64,000 nucleotides of DNA, taken from positions 5,766,001 through 5,830,000 of the forward strand of contig NZ_CP107958.1 in the NCBI RefSeq assembly GCF_036075115.1, read 5' to 3'. The stretch comes from Streptomyces sp. NBC_00377. GTDB taxonomy: Bacteria; Actinomycetota; Actinomycetes; Streptomycetales; Streptomycetaceae. A model generated the notes under the pieces. That model was not told the DNA's origin, did not search any database, and saw nothing but the letters and a program-made list of their open reading frames with translations. Below are positions 8,527 to 18,938 of this stretch, in pieces (the stretch's first letter is position 1; each line of letters starts with the position of its first letter). The translations under genes and the position numbers were made by a program.

Positions 8527-9976
8527 GGGACTCTCCCAGGTACTGCTCGGCGTGGCCGGCGATCAGGTCGAGGACGGCGGCGATGTCGTCGGTCGTCGTC
8601 TCGGGGTTGAGCAGGGTGAACTTCAGGTAATGGCGGGCGCCGACCTTGGTGCCCGCGACCACCGCGTCACCGGAGGCGAACAGGGCCTTGCGGGCGTGGA
8701 GGTTGGCGCGGTCGATCTCGGCCGGGTCGGTGACCGCGGCGGGGATGTAGCGGAAGACGAGGGTGGAGAGCGACGGCTGGACGACCACGTCGAAGCGCGG
8801 GTCGGCGGCCAGCAGGCGCCAGCCCTCGGCGGTCAGGTCGCAGACCTCGTCGAAAAGCTGCCCGATACCGTCGGCGCCCATGGTCCGCAGGGTCATCCAC
8901 AGTTTCAGCGCGTCGAAGCGGCGGGTGGTCTGGAGGGACTTGTCCACCTGGTTGGGGATGCGCTCCTGCACCGTGCGCCGCGGGTTGAGGTACTCGGCGT
9001 GGTAGGTGGCGTGGCGCAGGGTGGCCGCGTCACGGACCAGTACGGCCGACGAACTCACCGGCTGGAAGAAGGACTTGTGGTAGTCGACGGTGACGGAGTC
9101 GGCGCGCTCGATGCCGTCGATCCGGTCCCGGTACTTCACGGAGGCGAGCAGTCCGCAGCCGTAGGCCGCGTCGACGTGCATCCAGGCGCCGTAGCGGTCG
9201 CACAGTCCGGCGATCTCGGGCAGCGGGTCGATGGAGCCGAAGTCGGTGGTCCCGGCGGTGGCGACGACGGCCATGGGGACCAGGCCGGCCTGTTCGCAGC
9301 GCTCCAGCTCGCGGGCGAGCGCGAGGGTCTGCATGCGCTTGTCGGCGTCGACGGGAACGGACACCACCGCGTCCTCGCCGAGGCCCAGCAGTTTCGCGGA
9401 CTTCTTCACGCTGAAGTGGCTGGCCTCGGAGGCGAAGATGCGCAGTCGTGCGAGGGAGGCCGGTCCTTCCCGCCCGTCCCGTCCCGGCTTGGCCTCCTCC
9501 CGGGCGAGCAGCAGCGCCTGGAGGTTGGACTGCGTGCCGCCGGAGGTGAACACCCCGTCGGCGGCCGGGCCGAGGCCGATGCGGGCCGTTGTCCAGTCGA
9601 TCAGTTTGCGCTCGATGAGGGTGCCGCCGGCCGACTGGTCCCAGGTGTCCAGGGAGGAGTTGACGGCGGACAGGACCGCCTCGCCCAGCACGGCGGGGAT
9701 GACGACCGGGCAGTTGAGGTGGGCGAGGTAGCGGGGGTGATGGAAGTAGATCGCGTCGCGGAGGTAGACCTCCTCCAGCTCGTCCAGGACGGCCGCGGTG
9801 TCGTGCAGCGGCCTGTCCAGGTCGATCCCGTCGATGAGGGGAGCGAGGGCGTCGACCGTGACGCCGGTGAACGGACGGTCGGTGGCGGCGATTTTTGCGG
9901 CCACCCGCTCTACTCCTTCGGTCACGGAGCGGCGGTACTGCTCCGCGGTCGTGTCATTGAGCAGGTGCGAGCGCAT
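8510..9976 (-). CDS. desA: Lysine decarboxylase DesA
   Basis: A PLP-dependent group II decarboxylase of 488 residues that converts lysine to cadaverine, the committed step of desferrioxamine synthesis. The PLP lysine is Lys301 in DYHKSFFQPVSSSA, and the HVDAAYG aspartate (Asp269) contacts the pyridine nitrogen. ATG 9976 is preceded by GGAGGA about 8 nt upstream. It is the first gene of desABCD, with an iron box 70 bp upstream of the start, so repression by a DmdR/IdeR-type regulator in iron-replete cells is expected. Confidence 0.96.
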   Translation of the reverse strand: MRSHLLNDTTAEQYRRSVTEGVERVAAKIAATDRPFTGVTVDALAPLIDGIDLDRPLHDTAAVLDELEEVYLRDAIYFHHPRYLAHLNCPVVIPAVLGEAVLSAVNSSLDTWDQSAGGTLIERKLIDWTTARIGLGPAADGVFTSGGTQSNLQALLLAREEAKPGRDGREGPASLARLRIFASEASHFSVKKSAKLLGLGEDAVVSVPVDADKRMQTLALARELERCEQAGLVPMAVVATAGTTDFGSIDPLPEIAGLCDRYGAWMHVDAAYGCGLLASVKYRDRIDGIERADSVTVDYHKSFFQPVSSSAVLVRDAATLRHATYHAEYLNPRRTVQERIPNQVDKSLQTTRRFDALKLWMTLRTMGADGIGQLFDEVCDLTAEGWRLLAADPRFDVVVQPSLSTLVFRYIPAAVTDPAEIDRANLHARKALFASGDAVVAGTKVGARHYLKFTLLNPETTTDDIAAVLDLIAGHAEQYLGESLDRAC

Positions 9977-10046
9977 GGTGGGGGTCCTCCGGGGTGGGGA
10001 CGGGGTCCGCGGGGGGACGGACTCGGGGCGGCGCCTCGGGTTCAAC

Positions 10047-10065
10047 TTAGGTTAGCCTAACCTGA
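10047..10065. promoter_or_regulatory. Iron box (DmdR1/IdeR-type operator) for desABCD
   Basis: The 19-bp near-palindrome TTAGGTTAGCCTAACCTGA matches the known DmdR1/IdeR iron box with one or two changes. It lies upstream of desA, placed to cover the promoter. Confidence 0.93.
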
Positions 10066-10163
10066 GTTGGCGTGGGAAGTCGTGGGGTCGCCGTGACCGC
10101 GATCACGTCGGGTCCCCACCGGCTGCCCGCAGGGACACCTGGTCGATGCTCCGCTGCTCCAGC

Positions 10164-10227
10164 ACTTCGCTACTCCGGCACTTCGCTACTCCGCCAGTTC
10201 GCTACTCCGCCAGTTCGCTACTCCGCC
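10164..10227. repeat. 16-bp tandem repeat, four copies, at the desF 3' end
   Basis: Four head-to-tail copies of a 16-bp unit, (A)(C/G)TTCGCTACTCCG(G/C)C: 10164-10179, 10180-10195, 10196-10211 and 10212-10227. The last copy contains the desF stop codon (CTA at 10218-10220), so the array starts inside the coding end and runs into the desF-desA gap. Each copy carries a CTA, a potential stop for the leftward strand. Confidence 0.9.
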
Positions 10228-11063
10228 TCGCGGAGCTGCTCCTCGCTCATGCCCCGGCGCCAATACCCCACGAAGGTGATCCGGCGCCGGTCGATCCCGC
10301 GTTCCCCGACGAAGTGCCGGCGCAGCGCCTTCACGCACCCCGACTCGCCCGCGATCCAGACGTACGGGTGCTCGGCGGCCGGGAGCCGGGCCTCTCGGAG
10401 CACGTCCACCGAGCTCTCCCCGACCACCCAGGTGACCTCGGCGTCCGCCGCGGTCACCAACTCCCTCACGGTGCCGACCTCATGGGTCTCCAGCCAGACC
10501 CGGACGCGCTGTCCGGCCGGCAGGGACTCCAGGATCGACGCGATGGCCGGAAGGGCGCTCTCGTCGCCCCACAGCACGACCAGATCGGTGCCGGCCGGGG
10601 GCCGGAACCGGATCGCCCGGTTGTCGGCCACGGCAGGCCCGAGCAGCACCACCCGGTCCCCGGCGGCGGCGCCCGCCGCCCACGCGGAGGCGGGACCGGC
10701 GGGGGTGTGCAGCACGAAGTCGATGTCGATCTCGTCGGGATCGCGGCGCAGGGTGCGCAGCGTGTACGACCGCATCACCGCCCGCACCCCGTCCGGCAGT
10801 TCACGCCATCCCTGCCACCAGCTTCCCCCGCTCTCGGCTTCGCTCGAGCGGGGGGACCCCCATCCGAGCTCGAAGGGCACGGCGGGCGCGTCCTGCCCCG
10901 GATGCGGCAGGAAGAGGGACAGCGACTGGTCATGTCCGTCGGAGAAGAAGTACCGCAGGTCCTGCCCGGCGAAGGTGACCCGGACGAGCGAAGGCCCGAT
11001 CCGCAGGGTCCGCACGACCTGGAGAGAGAAGAACCGGAAGGGCGCGGCAACGGCGGTGGTCAC
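10218..11063 (-). CDS. desF: Siderophore-interacting ferric reductase-like protein DesF
   Basis: A 281-residue FAD-binding siderophore-interacting protein (ViuB/YqjH family), expected to reduce ferric desferrioxamine in the cytoplasm and release iron. The flavin-binding motif RSYTLR is followed by a C-terminal NAD(P)H-binding-like half ending in the family's YWRRGMSEEQ segment. The GTG start at 11063 lies 44 bp after desE on the same strand, so desE-desF is likely one operon under the second iron box. Residues around GSPRSSEAESGGS appear as an extra segment encoded by an inserted palindrome (10822-10864). The 3' end merges into a 16-bp tandem repeat. Confidence 0.9.
   Translation of the reverse strand: MTTAVAAPFRFFSLQVVRTLRIGPSLVRVTFAGQDLRYFFSDGHDQSLSLFLPHPGQDAPAVPFELGWGSPRSSEAESGGSWWQGWRELPDGVRAVMRSYTLRTLRRDPDEIDIDFVLHTPAGPASAWAAGAAAGDRVVLLGPAVADNRAIRFRPPAGTDLVVLWGDESALPAIASILESLPAGQRVRVWLETHEVGTVRELVTAADAEVTWVVGESSVDVLREARLPAAEHPYVWIAGESGCVKALRRHFVGERGIDRRRITFVGYWRRGMSEEQLREAE
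10822..10864. repeat. REP-like palindromic element inside desF
   Basis: CCCCCGCTC (10825-10833) pairs with GAGCGGGGG (10846-10854) around a 12-nt loop containing TCGGCTTCG, followed by GGACCCCCAT-like sequence. From memory, near-identical palindromes are scattered through Streptomyces genomes between genes. Here it is read in frame within desF. Confidence 0.7.
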
Positions 11064-11107
11064 GGAGGGTGCTCCTCTGGGTGGCGGAGGGGTGGCTCAC
11101 CTGCGTG

Positions 11108-12157
11108 TCAGCTGACCTTCTTCGCCTTCTCGAGCGCCTCGGCGAGGTTCTCGAGCAGCGGCACGCACTTCGCGTAGGACAGGATCGGCTCCGGCGACCG
11201 TGCGATGACCTGACCGGCCTTCACCGCGGGCAGCTTCTTCCAGGTCGCCTCGGTGATGTCGGCGGGCTGGATGGTCGAGGACCGGTCGTCCATCATGATG
11301 ATGTCGGCCGCGTACTTGTCGACGTTCTCCCAGCTGAGCGACTCGTACCAGCCGCCGCCCTGCGCCTTCGCGCTCTCCGGCGGCTCGACGAAGTTCACGC
11401 CGAGGGCCTTGAAGTACTCGAGGTCGATGGAGAGGTTGGTGCCGGAGACGTAGAACAGCTCGGCGCTCGCGGACCCGGCCAGCACCTTGATGCCGGGCTT
11501 GGCCTTGGCGGCGGCGCGCAGCCGGGCGGCGGCCTCCTCGAACTTCTTCTTGGCGTCGGTGACCGCGGCGGCCTTCATGTCGGCGCCGAGCGACTCGGCC
11601 AGTTCCCACATGCGCTGGAGCGGAGCGGTCAACTGGCGGTCGTAGACGGAGATGCCGACGCTCGGGGCGAGCCCCGCGATCTTGTCCTTGGACGCCTCGG
11701 GGACGTACCAGAGGGTGCCGGCGTTGTCGAACATGGTGGAGATCAGGACGTCGGGCGCGAGGGCCGCGTACTTCTCGACGTTGAACTCGTCCCAGACGTT
11801 GCCGAGGACCGTCACCTTGGTGACGTCCATGTCCCCCGCCTGGACGTCGGCCTTGCCCGCGGCGGTCTTCGTCGGGCCGAAGACGCCCTTGACCTGGACG
11901 CCGTAGTCGTAGAGGGCCGCGCCGACGCCGGTGAAGGCGACGATGGCGGTGGGGATCCTGTCGAGCTTCACCGTGGTGCCGCGGTCGTCCTTGAAGGTCC
12001 AGGGACCGGACTTGGCCGAGGTGCTCGCCGACGACCCGGAGCTGCCACTGCTCGCGTCGTCGTCGCCGCAGGCGGCGAGCACGGCACCGAGACCGAGGGC
12101 GCCACCGGCGGCGAGGATGCCACGGCGGGTGGGACGGGCGGCTCTGGCGTTGGGCAT
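11108..12157 (-). CDS. desE: Ferrioxamine-binding lipoprotein DesE
   Basis: The substrate-binding component of an iron-siderophore ABC importer, 349 residues, class III (FecB/FepB-like) fold. The N-terminus carries twin arginines (PTRRGILAAGG) and a lipobox LAAC with Cys30, so it is probably a Tat-exported lipoprotein tethered outside the membrane. A serine-rich linker follows the cysteine. It binds ferrioxamine for uptake; no permease or ATPase gene is adjacent. It heads a desE-desF unit, with an iron box 49 bp upstream of the ATG. Confidence 0.94.
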   Translation of the reverse strand: MPNARAARPTRRGILAAGGALGLGAVLAACGDDDASSGSSGSSASTSAKSGPWTFKDDRGTTVKLDRIPTAIVAFTGVGAALYDYGVQVKGVFGPTKTAAGKADVQAGDMDVTKVTVLGNVWDEFNVEKYAALAPDVLISTMFDNAGTLWYVPEASKDKIAGLAPSVGISVYDRQLTAPLQRMWELAESLGADMKAAAVTDAKKKFEEAAARLRAAAKAKPGIKVLAGSASAELFYVSGTNLSIDLEYFKALGVNFVEPPESAKAQGGGWYESLSWENVDKYAADIIMMDDRSSTIQPADITEATWKKLPAVKAGQVIARSPEPILSYAKCVPLLENLAEALEKAKKVS

Positions 12158-12205
12158 GTCTCTGGCTACTTTCGACGGGGCGGATCACCCGGGGACGGAT
12201 CGAAT

Positions 12206-12224
12206 GTAGGTTAGCCTAACCTCA
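12206..12224. promoter_or_regulatory. Iron box upstream of desE
   Basis: GTAGGTTAGCCTAACCTCA shares the TAGGTTAGCCTAACCT core with the desA iron box. It lies upstream of the desE ATG on the leftward strand, giving separate but parallel iron control of uptake and synthesis genes. Confidence 0.92.
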
Positions 12225-12334
12225 CCTTGAATCGGGAGGCCCGGCGTGCCCTTGGGCCGCCGGACCCTCGATCCGGGTCGGCTTCCGTCCGTCGTCCGAA
12301 CGCGCCACCGCGCGCCCCGGGTCCGGCCCTCCGG

Positions 12335-13495
12335 TCAGCCGGTGAGCCCCAACTCGCGTGCGATCAGCATCCGTTGCACCTCGCTCGTGCCCTCCCCGAT
12401 CTCCAGGATCTTGGAGTCGCGCCACATCCGGGCCACCGGGTACTCGTTCATGAAGCCGTAGCCGCCGTGCACCTGGGTGGCGTCGCGGGCGTTGTCGACG
12501 GCCACCGTCGACGAGTAGAGCTTCGCCAGGGCCGCCTCCTTCTTGAAGGGATCGCCGGCCACCAGCCGCGAGGCCGCGTCCCGCCAGGCGAGGCGGGCCG
12601 TGTGGGCCTTCATCTCCATGTCGGCGATCTTGAACTGGATGGCCTGGTTGGCGCCGATCGGACGGCCGAACGCGTGCCGTTCCTTCGCGTACTTCACCGA
12701 CTCGTCCACACAGCCCTGGGCGAGCCCGGTCGCCAGCGCCGCGATGGCGACGCGCCCCTCGTCCAGGATCCGCAGGAACTGCGCGTATCCGCGGCCCTGT
12801 TCGCCGAGCAGGTTCGCCGCCGGGACGCGCACGTCGGAGAACGACAGCTCACGGGTGTCCGAGGCGTTCCAGCCGACCTTCGAGTAGGGGCTCGCGACGG
12901 TGAAGCCCGGCGTGCCGGACGGAACGATGATCGCCGAGATCAGCGGCCTGCCGTCGGGCTTACGACCCGTCACCGCCGTGACCGTGACCAACCCCGTGAT
13001 GTCCGTGCCCGAGTTGGTGATGAAGCACTTGGTGCCGTTGATCACCCACTCGTCCGTCTCCGGGTCGAGCCGGGCCGTCGTACGCGTCGCGCCCGCGTCC
13101 GAGCCGCCGTCCGGCTCGGTCAGCCCGAAGGCGCCCAGGATCTCGCCGGTGCACAGGCGCGGCAGCCACTCGCGCTTCTGCTCCGGCGTCCCGAACAGGT
13201 GGATCGGCATGGCGCCCAGTGAGACGCCCGCCTCCAGGGTGATCGCCACGGACGAGTCGACGCGCGCGAGTTCCTCCAGCACGATGCCGAGGGCGAGGTA
13301 GTCGCCGCCCATGCCTCCGTGCTCCTCCGGGAACGGCAGCCCGAACAGGCCCATGCGGCCCATCTCGCGGACGATCTCGTACGGGAACTCGTGCCGCTCG
13401 TAGAAGTCGCCGATCTTGGGCGCGACCACGTCGTGCGCGAACTCCTCGACCGTGCGGCGGAGTTCTTCCAGTTCGGGAGAGAGACGGTGGTCCAT
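12335..13495 (-). CDS. acdH: Acyl-CoA dehydrogenase (isovaleryl-CoA type)
   Basis: A 386-residue FAD acyl-CoA dehydrogenase. Motifs include FGLTEPDGGSDAGAT (flavin site), YAKERHAFGRPIGANQAIQF and the C-terminal QVHGGYGFMNEYPVARMWRDSKI. It is last in an operon with a CoA carboxylase pair and HMG-CoA lyase, which points to isovaleryl-CoA oxidation in leucine breakdown. Broader branched-chain specificity is possible. The start is 6 bp after the lyase stop. A paralogue at 18939-20096 shares the same C-terminal motif. Confidence 0.92.
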   Translation of the reverse strand: MDHRLSPELEELRRTVEEFAHDVVAPKIGDFYERHEFPYEIVREMGRMGLFGLPFPEEHGGMGGDYLALGIVLEELARVDSSVAITLEAGVSLGAMPIHLFGTPEQKREWLPRLCTGEILGAFGLTEPDGGSDAGATRTTARLDPETDEWVINGTKCFITNSGTDITGLVTVTAVTGRKPDGRPLISAIIVPSGTPGFTVASPYSKVGWNASDTRELSFSDVRVPAANLLGEQGRGYAQFLRILDEGRVAIAALATGLAQGCVDESVKYAKERHAFGRPIGANQAIQFKIADMEMKAHTARLAWRDAASRLVAGDPFKKEAALAKLYSSTVAVDNARDATQVHGGYGFMNEYPVARMWRDSKILEIGEGTSEVQRMLIARELGLTG

Positions 13496-13501
13496 GTCGG
13501 G

Positions 13502-14445
13502 TCACTGCTCCTTGTGGGGCTGTGTCGTGTTGCCGAGTGCTCGGACGGTGCGGGACGGGCTGGGTCGGCCCAGGTGGCCGGCCATCCACTCGCTTGTGGC
13601 GACGAGACGGCCGAGGTCGATGCCGGTGTCGATGCCGAGGCCCCGCAGCATCCACACGAGGTCCTCGGTGGCGAGGTTGCCGGTGGCGGACTTGGCGTAC
13701 GGGCAGCCGCCGAGACCGCCCGCCGAGGAGTCGACGGTGGCGACGCCGTGCTGGAGCGCGGCGAGGGTGTTGGCGAGCGCCTGACCGTAGGTGTCGTGGA
13801 AGTGCACCCCCAACGCGTCCGTGGCGACGCCCTGTTCGTTCAGCGCGGTCAGCAGGGCCCGGACGTGACCCGGGGTGGCCACGCCGATCGTGTCGCCCAG
13901 GCTCAGTTCGTCGCAGCCCAGGTCGAGCAGAGCCCGGCAGACCCGGACGACCTGGTCGACCGGGACCGCGCCCTCCCACGGGTCGCCGAAGCACATCGAG
14001 AGGTAGCCGCGCACCTGCACGTCCTGCGCCCTGGCCCGGGCCACCACCGGCTCGAACATGGCCAGCACCTCGTCCACCGTGCGGTTGAGGTTGGCCTTCG
14101 CGAAGGACTCGGTGGCGCTGGCGAACACGGCGACCCGGCGGGCGCCCAGGGCGAGGGCGCGGTCCAGCCCGCGTTCGTTCGGCACGAGGACCGGAAGCGC
14201 CACGTCCAGATCGCTCACCAGCGGGAACAGCTGCTCCGCGTCGGCGAGTTGGGGCACCCACTTCGGATGGACGAAGCTGGTGGCCTCGATGGTGGTCAGC
14301 CCCGCCTCGGCGAGGCGGTGGACGAACTCCGCCTTGACGGCCGTCGGCACGGCCGACTTCTCGTTCTGTAGGCCGTCGCGCGGGCCGACCTCGTGGATGC
14401 GCACCCGCGCGGGCAGGCCCGCGGCCGGCACGGCCATGGGAAGGG

Positions 14446-14449
<4 letters not shown>
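13502..14449 (-). CDS. Hydroxymethylglutaryl-CoA lyase
   Basis: A 315-residue DRE-TIM metalloenzyme that cleaves HMG-CoA to acetoacetate and acetyl-CoA, the last step of leucine degradation. The signature HEVGPRDGLQNEK near residue 20 and the later GGLGGCPYAKSATGN, with its catalytic cysteine, are diagnostic. The GTG start at 14449 overlaps the stop of the biotin carboxylase gene (GTGA). Neighbours supply the methylcrotonyl-CoA carboxylase step and the acyl-CoA dehydrogenase. Confidence 0.94.
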
Positions 14450-16446
<1,997 letters not shown>

Positions 16447-16460
16447 CAAGGCTCCCCTCC

Positions 16461-18077
16461 TCACATCCGGAAGACGCCGAACTGGGGGTCACCCAGCGGC
16501 GCATGGGCACATGCGGTCAGTGCGAGACCCAGCACCTGGCGGGTCTCCAGCGGATCGATGACGCCGTCGTCCCAGAGCCGGGCGGTGGCGTAGTAGGCGT
16601 TGCCCTGGCGTTCGTACTGCTGCCGGACCGGCGCCTTGAAGGCGTCCTCCGCGTCCGCGGACCACTCCTGGCCCTGCGCCTGGAGCTGGTCCCGCTTGAC
16701 GGTCGCGAGGACGGAGGCGGCCTGCTCGCCGCCCATGACGGAGATCTTGGCGCCCGGCCACATCCACAGGAAGCGCGGCGAGTAGGCCCGGCCGCACATG
16801 GAGTAGTTCCCGGCGCCGTACGACCCGCCGACGACGACCGTCAGCTTCGGCACGCGTGTGCACGCCACGGCCGTCACCATCTTGGCGCCGTGCTTGGCGA
16901 TGCCGCCGGCCTCGTAGTCCCGGCCGACCATGAACCCGGAGATGTTCTGGAGGAACACCAGGGGGATCCCGCGCTGGTCGCACAGTTCGATGAAGTGGGC
17001 GCCCTTCTGGGCGGACTCCGAGAACAGGATGCCGTTGTTGGCGACGATGCCGACCGGGTGGCCGTGGATCCGGGCGAAACCGGTGACCAGGGTCTGCCCG
17101 AACTCGGCCTTGAACTCCTGGAAGCGGGAGCCGTCGACCACGCGCGCGATGACCTCGCGGACGTCGTAGGGGGTGCGGGAGTCGACGGGCACGGCGCCGT
17201 ACAGCCCGTAGGGGTCGACCTTGGGCTCGACGGGCGCCCGCACCTCCCAGGGGAGGGGCCCGCGCGCGGGGAGCGTGGCGACGATGTTCCGGACGATCCG
17301 CAGCGCGTGCGCGTCGTCCTCCGCCAGGTGGTCGGTCACGCCCGACACGCGTGCGTGCACCTCGCCGCCGCCGAGCTCCTCCGCGGTGACGACCTCGCCG
17401 GTGGCGGCCTTCACCAGCGGGGGCCCGCCCAGGAAGATCGTGCCCTGGTTGCGGACGATGACGGCCTCGTCGCTCATGGCCGGGACGTAGGCGCCGCCCG
17501 CCGTGCACGAGCCCAGCACGGCCGCGATCTGCGGAATCCCGGCCCCCGACATCCGGGCCTGGTTGTAGAAGATCCGCCCGAAGTGCTCGCGGTCCGGGAA
17601 CACCTCGTCCTGCATGGGCAGGAAGGCCCCGCCCGAGTCCACGAGGTACAGACAGGGCAGCCGGTTCTCGAGGGCGACCTCCTGGGCCCGCAGATGCTTC
17701 TTCACCGTCATCGGGTAGTACGTACCGCCCTTGACGGTGGCGTCATTGGCGACGACGACGCACGCGCGCCCGCTGACCCGCCCGATCCCCGCGATGACCC
17801 CGGCCGCCGGGGCCTGCCCTTCGTAGAGGCCGTCGGCGGCGAGCGGGGCCAGCTCCAGGAAGGGCGACCCCGGGTCCAGCAGGGCGTCCACCCGGTCCCG
17901 GGGCAGCAGCTTCCCGCGCGCGGTGTGACGGGCCCGCGCCTTCTCCCCGCCGCCCAGCCGGGCAGCGGCCAGTTTGCCGCGCAGCTCGTCGACGAGTGCG
18001 CGGTGCGCCGCCTCGTTGGCCCGCCAGGCCTCCGACGCGGGGTCTGCCGCGCTCGTCAGCTCCGGTGCCTGCTCCAT
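16461..18077 (-). CDS. mccB: Methylcrotonyl-CoA carboxylase beta (carboxyltransferase) subunit
   Basis: A 538-residue carboxyltransferase with N and C crotonase-like halves. MccB-like features include VDSGGAFLPMQDEVFPDREHFGRIF, GSCTAGGAYVPAMSDE and VGGSYGAGNYSMCGRAY, rather than the PccB pattern. It transfers carboxyl from biotin to 3-methylcrotonyl-CoA. It is the first gene of a four-gene leftward leucine operon, divergent from a TetR gene; two palindromes in the shared 96-bp gap are likely operators. Confidence 0.93.
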   Translation of the reverse strand: MEQAPELTSAADPASEAWRANEAAHRALVDELRGKLAAARLGGGEKARARHTARGKLLPRDRVDALLDPGSPFLELAPLAADGLYEGQAPAAGVIAGIGRVSGRACVVVANDATVKGGTYYPMTVKKHLRAQEVALENRLPCLYLVDSGGAFLPMQDEVFPDREHFGRIFYNQARMSGAGIPQIAAVLGSCTAGGAYVPAMSDEAVIVRNQGTIFLGGPPLVKAATGEVVTAEELGGGEVHARVSGVTDHLAEDDAHALRIVRNIVATLPARGPLPWEVRAPVEPKVDPYGLYGAVPVDSRTPYDVREVIARVVDGSRFQEFKAEFGQTLVTGFARIHGHPVGIVANNGILFSESAQKGAHFIELCDQRGIPLVFLQNISGFMVGRDYEAGGIAKHGAKMVTAVACTRVPKLTVVVGGSYGAGNYSMCGRAYSPRFLWMWPGAKISVMGGEQAASVLATVKRDQLQAQGQEWSADAEDAFKAPVRQQYERQGNAYYATARLWDDGVIDPLETRQVLGLALTACAHAPLGDPQFGVFRM

Positions 18078-18108
18078 CCTTGCGGTCCCCTCACCCAGTG
18101 ATCGACTG

Positions 18109-18122
18109 TTAATGAGCGTTAA
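18109..18122. promoter_or_regulatory. Operator 1 in the mccB-tetR gap
   Basis: TTAATGAGCGTTAA is a near-palindrome (TTAA-N6-TTAA) lying between the divergent mccB and TetR genes, nearer mccB. A related site lies 28 bp away centre to centre. TetR binding is inference. Confidence 0.6.
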
Positions 18123-18136
18123 CCATTTCCTTCAGG

Positions 18137-18166
18137 TTAACGACCGCTAACCTCCCTGTCTAGAAT
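18137..18166 (+). promoter_or_regulatory. Operator 2 and TetR promoter (leaderless)
   Basis: TTAACGACCGCTAA (18137-18150) is the second near-palindrome. Its first hexamer is placed like a -35 box, 18 bp before TAGAAT (18161-18166), a good -10. Only 7 nt separate the -10 from the TetR ATG at 18174, so the transcript should start at or within a base or two of the ATG. Confidence 0.6.
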
Positions 18167-18173
18167 CGTCCTC

Positions 18174-18770
18174 ATGGCCACGAGAACCGACGCCCCCACC
18201 CGTCGCGAGCAGATCCTCAGGGAGGCCGCGCGGCTGTTCGCCGAGCGCGGGTTCCACGGCGTCGGGGTGGACGAGATAGGCGCCGCGGTCGGCATCAGCG
18301 GCCCGGGGCTGTACCGGCACTTCCCCGGCAAGGACGCGATGCTCGCCGAACTACTGGTGGGCATCAGCGGCCGGCTGCTGACCGGTGCGAAGCGGCGCCT
18401 GGCGGAGGCCGACGGGGTGCCGTCCGCGGCGGTCCTCGACTCGCTCGTCGAGGGCCACATCGACTTCGCCCTCGACGACCGTCCCCTGATCACCCTGCAC
18501 GACCGCGAGCTGGACCGCCTGCGCGACAGCGACCGCAAACTGGTCCGCCAGCTCCAGCGGCAGTACGTCGAGTTGTGGGTGGAGGTCCTGTGCGCGGTGT
18601 ACCCGGGCCTCGCCGAGCCTGCCGCCCGCTCGGCGGTGCACTCCGTCTTCGGTCTGCTGAACTCCACCCCCCACCTCGGCCGACCGGGTTCCCTGCCCGG
18701 CCGCGCGGCCACGGCGGCCCTGCTGCACCGGATGGCCCGGGGCGCGTTCGCGGCGGCCGGGGCGGAGTGA
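18174..18770 (+). CDS. TetR-family regulator of the leucine operon
   Basis: A 198-residue TetR repressor. The N-terminal helix-turn-helix (about 10-55) reads REQILREAARLFAERGFHGVGVDEIGAAVGISGPGLYRHF, here abridged to the family pattern 'ILREAARLFAERGF' and 'GISGPGLYRHF'. The C-terminal ligand domain is helical. It is divergent from mccB with two shared palindromes, so it probably represses the leucine operon and itself; an acyl-CoA intermediate would be a natural inducer. No ribosome binding site precedes the ATG, and a -10 box lies 7 nt upstream, consistent with leaderless translation. Confidence 0.9.
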   Translation: MATRTDAPTRREQILREAARLFAERGFHGVGVDEIGAAVGISGPGLYRHFPGKDAMLAELLVGISGRLLTGAKRRLAEADGVPSAAVLDSLVEGHIDFALDDRPLITLHDRELDRLRDSDRKLVRQLQRQYVELWVEVLCAVYPGLAEPAARSAVHSVFGLLNSTPHLGRPGSLPGRAATAALLHRMARGAFAAAGAE

Positions 18771-18938
18771 CGAGCGTTACGGGCGACCCCCTCTGGACGC
18801 CTCTCCCTACCCGCCGGTACGGTTGTGTCTGAGCGAGCGCTTAGCCACCGGGACCGCAACCATCGCTTGAGGAACCCCCACGGCGAGCAACCACATCCGC
18901 GAGAGCGGCGCCGGCTTAGGCGCAGAGAGGGGCCGGCG

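Noticed and set aside
10164..10227. Possible CRISPR-like array
   Set aside because: The 16-bp copies abut with no spacers; it is a plain tandem repeat.
4935..12224. Siderophore locus as a new system
   Set aside because: All six genes match the well-known desferrioxamine cluster in order and content.
18820..18850. AGCGAGCGCT stretch before the second acyl-CoA dehydrogenase as an operator
   Set aside because: The palindrome is short and common in GC-rich DNA, with no matching second copy.
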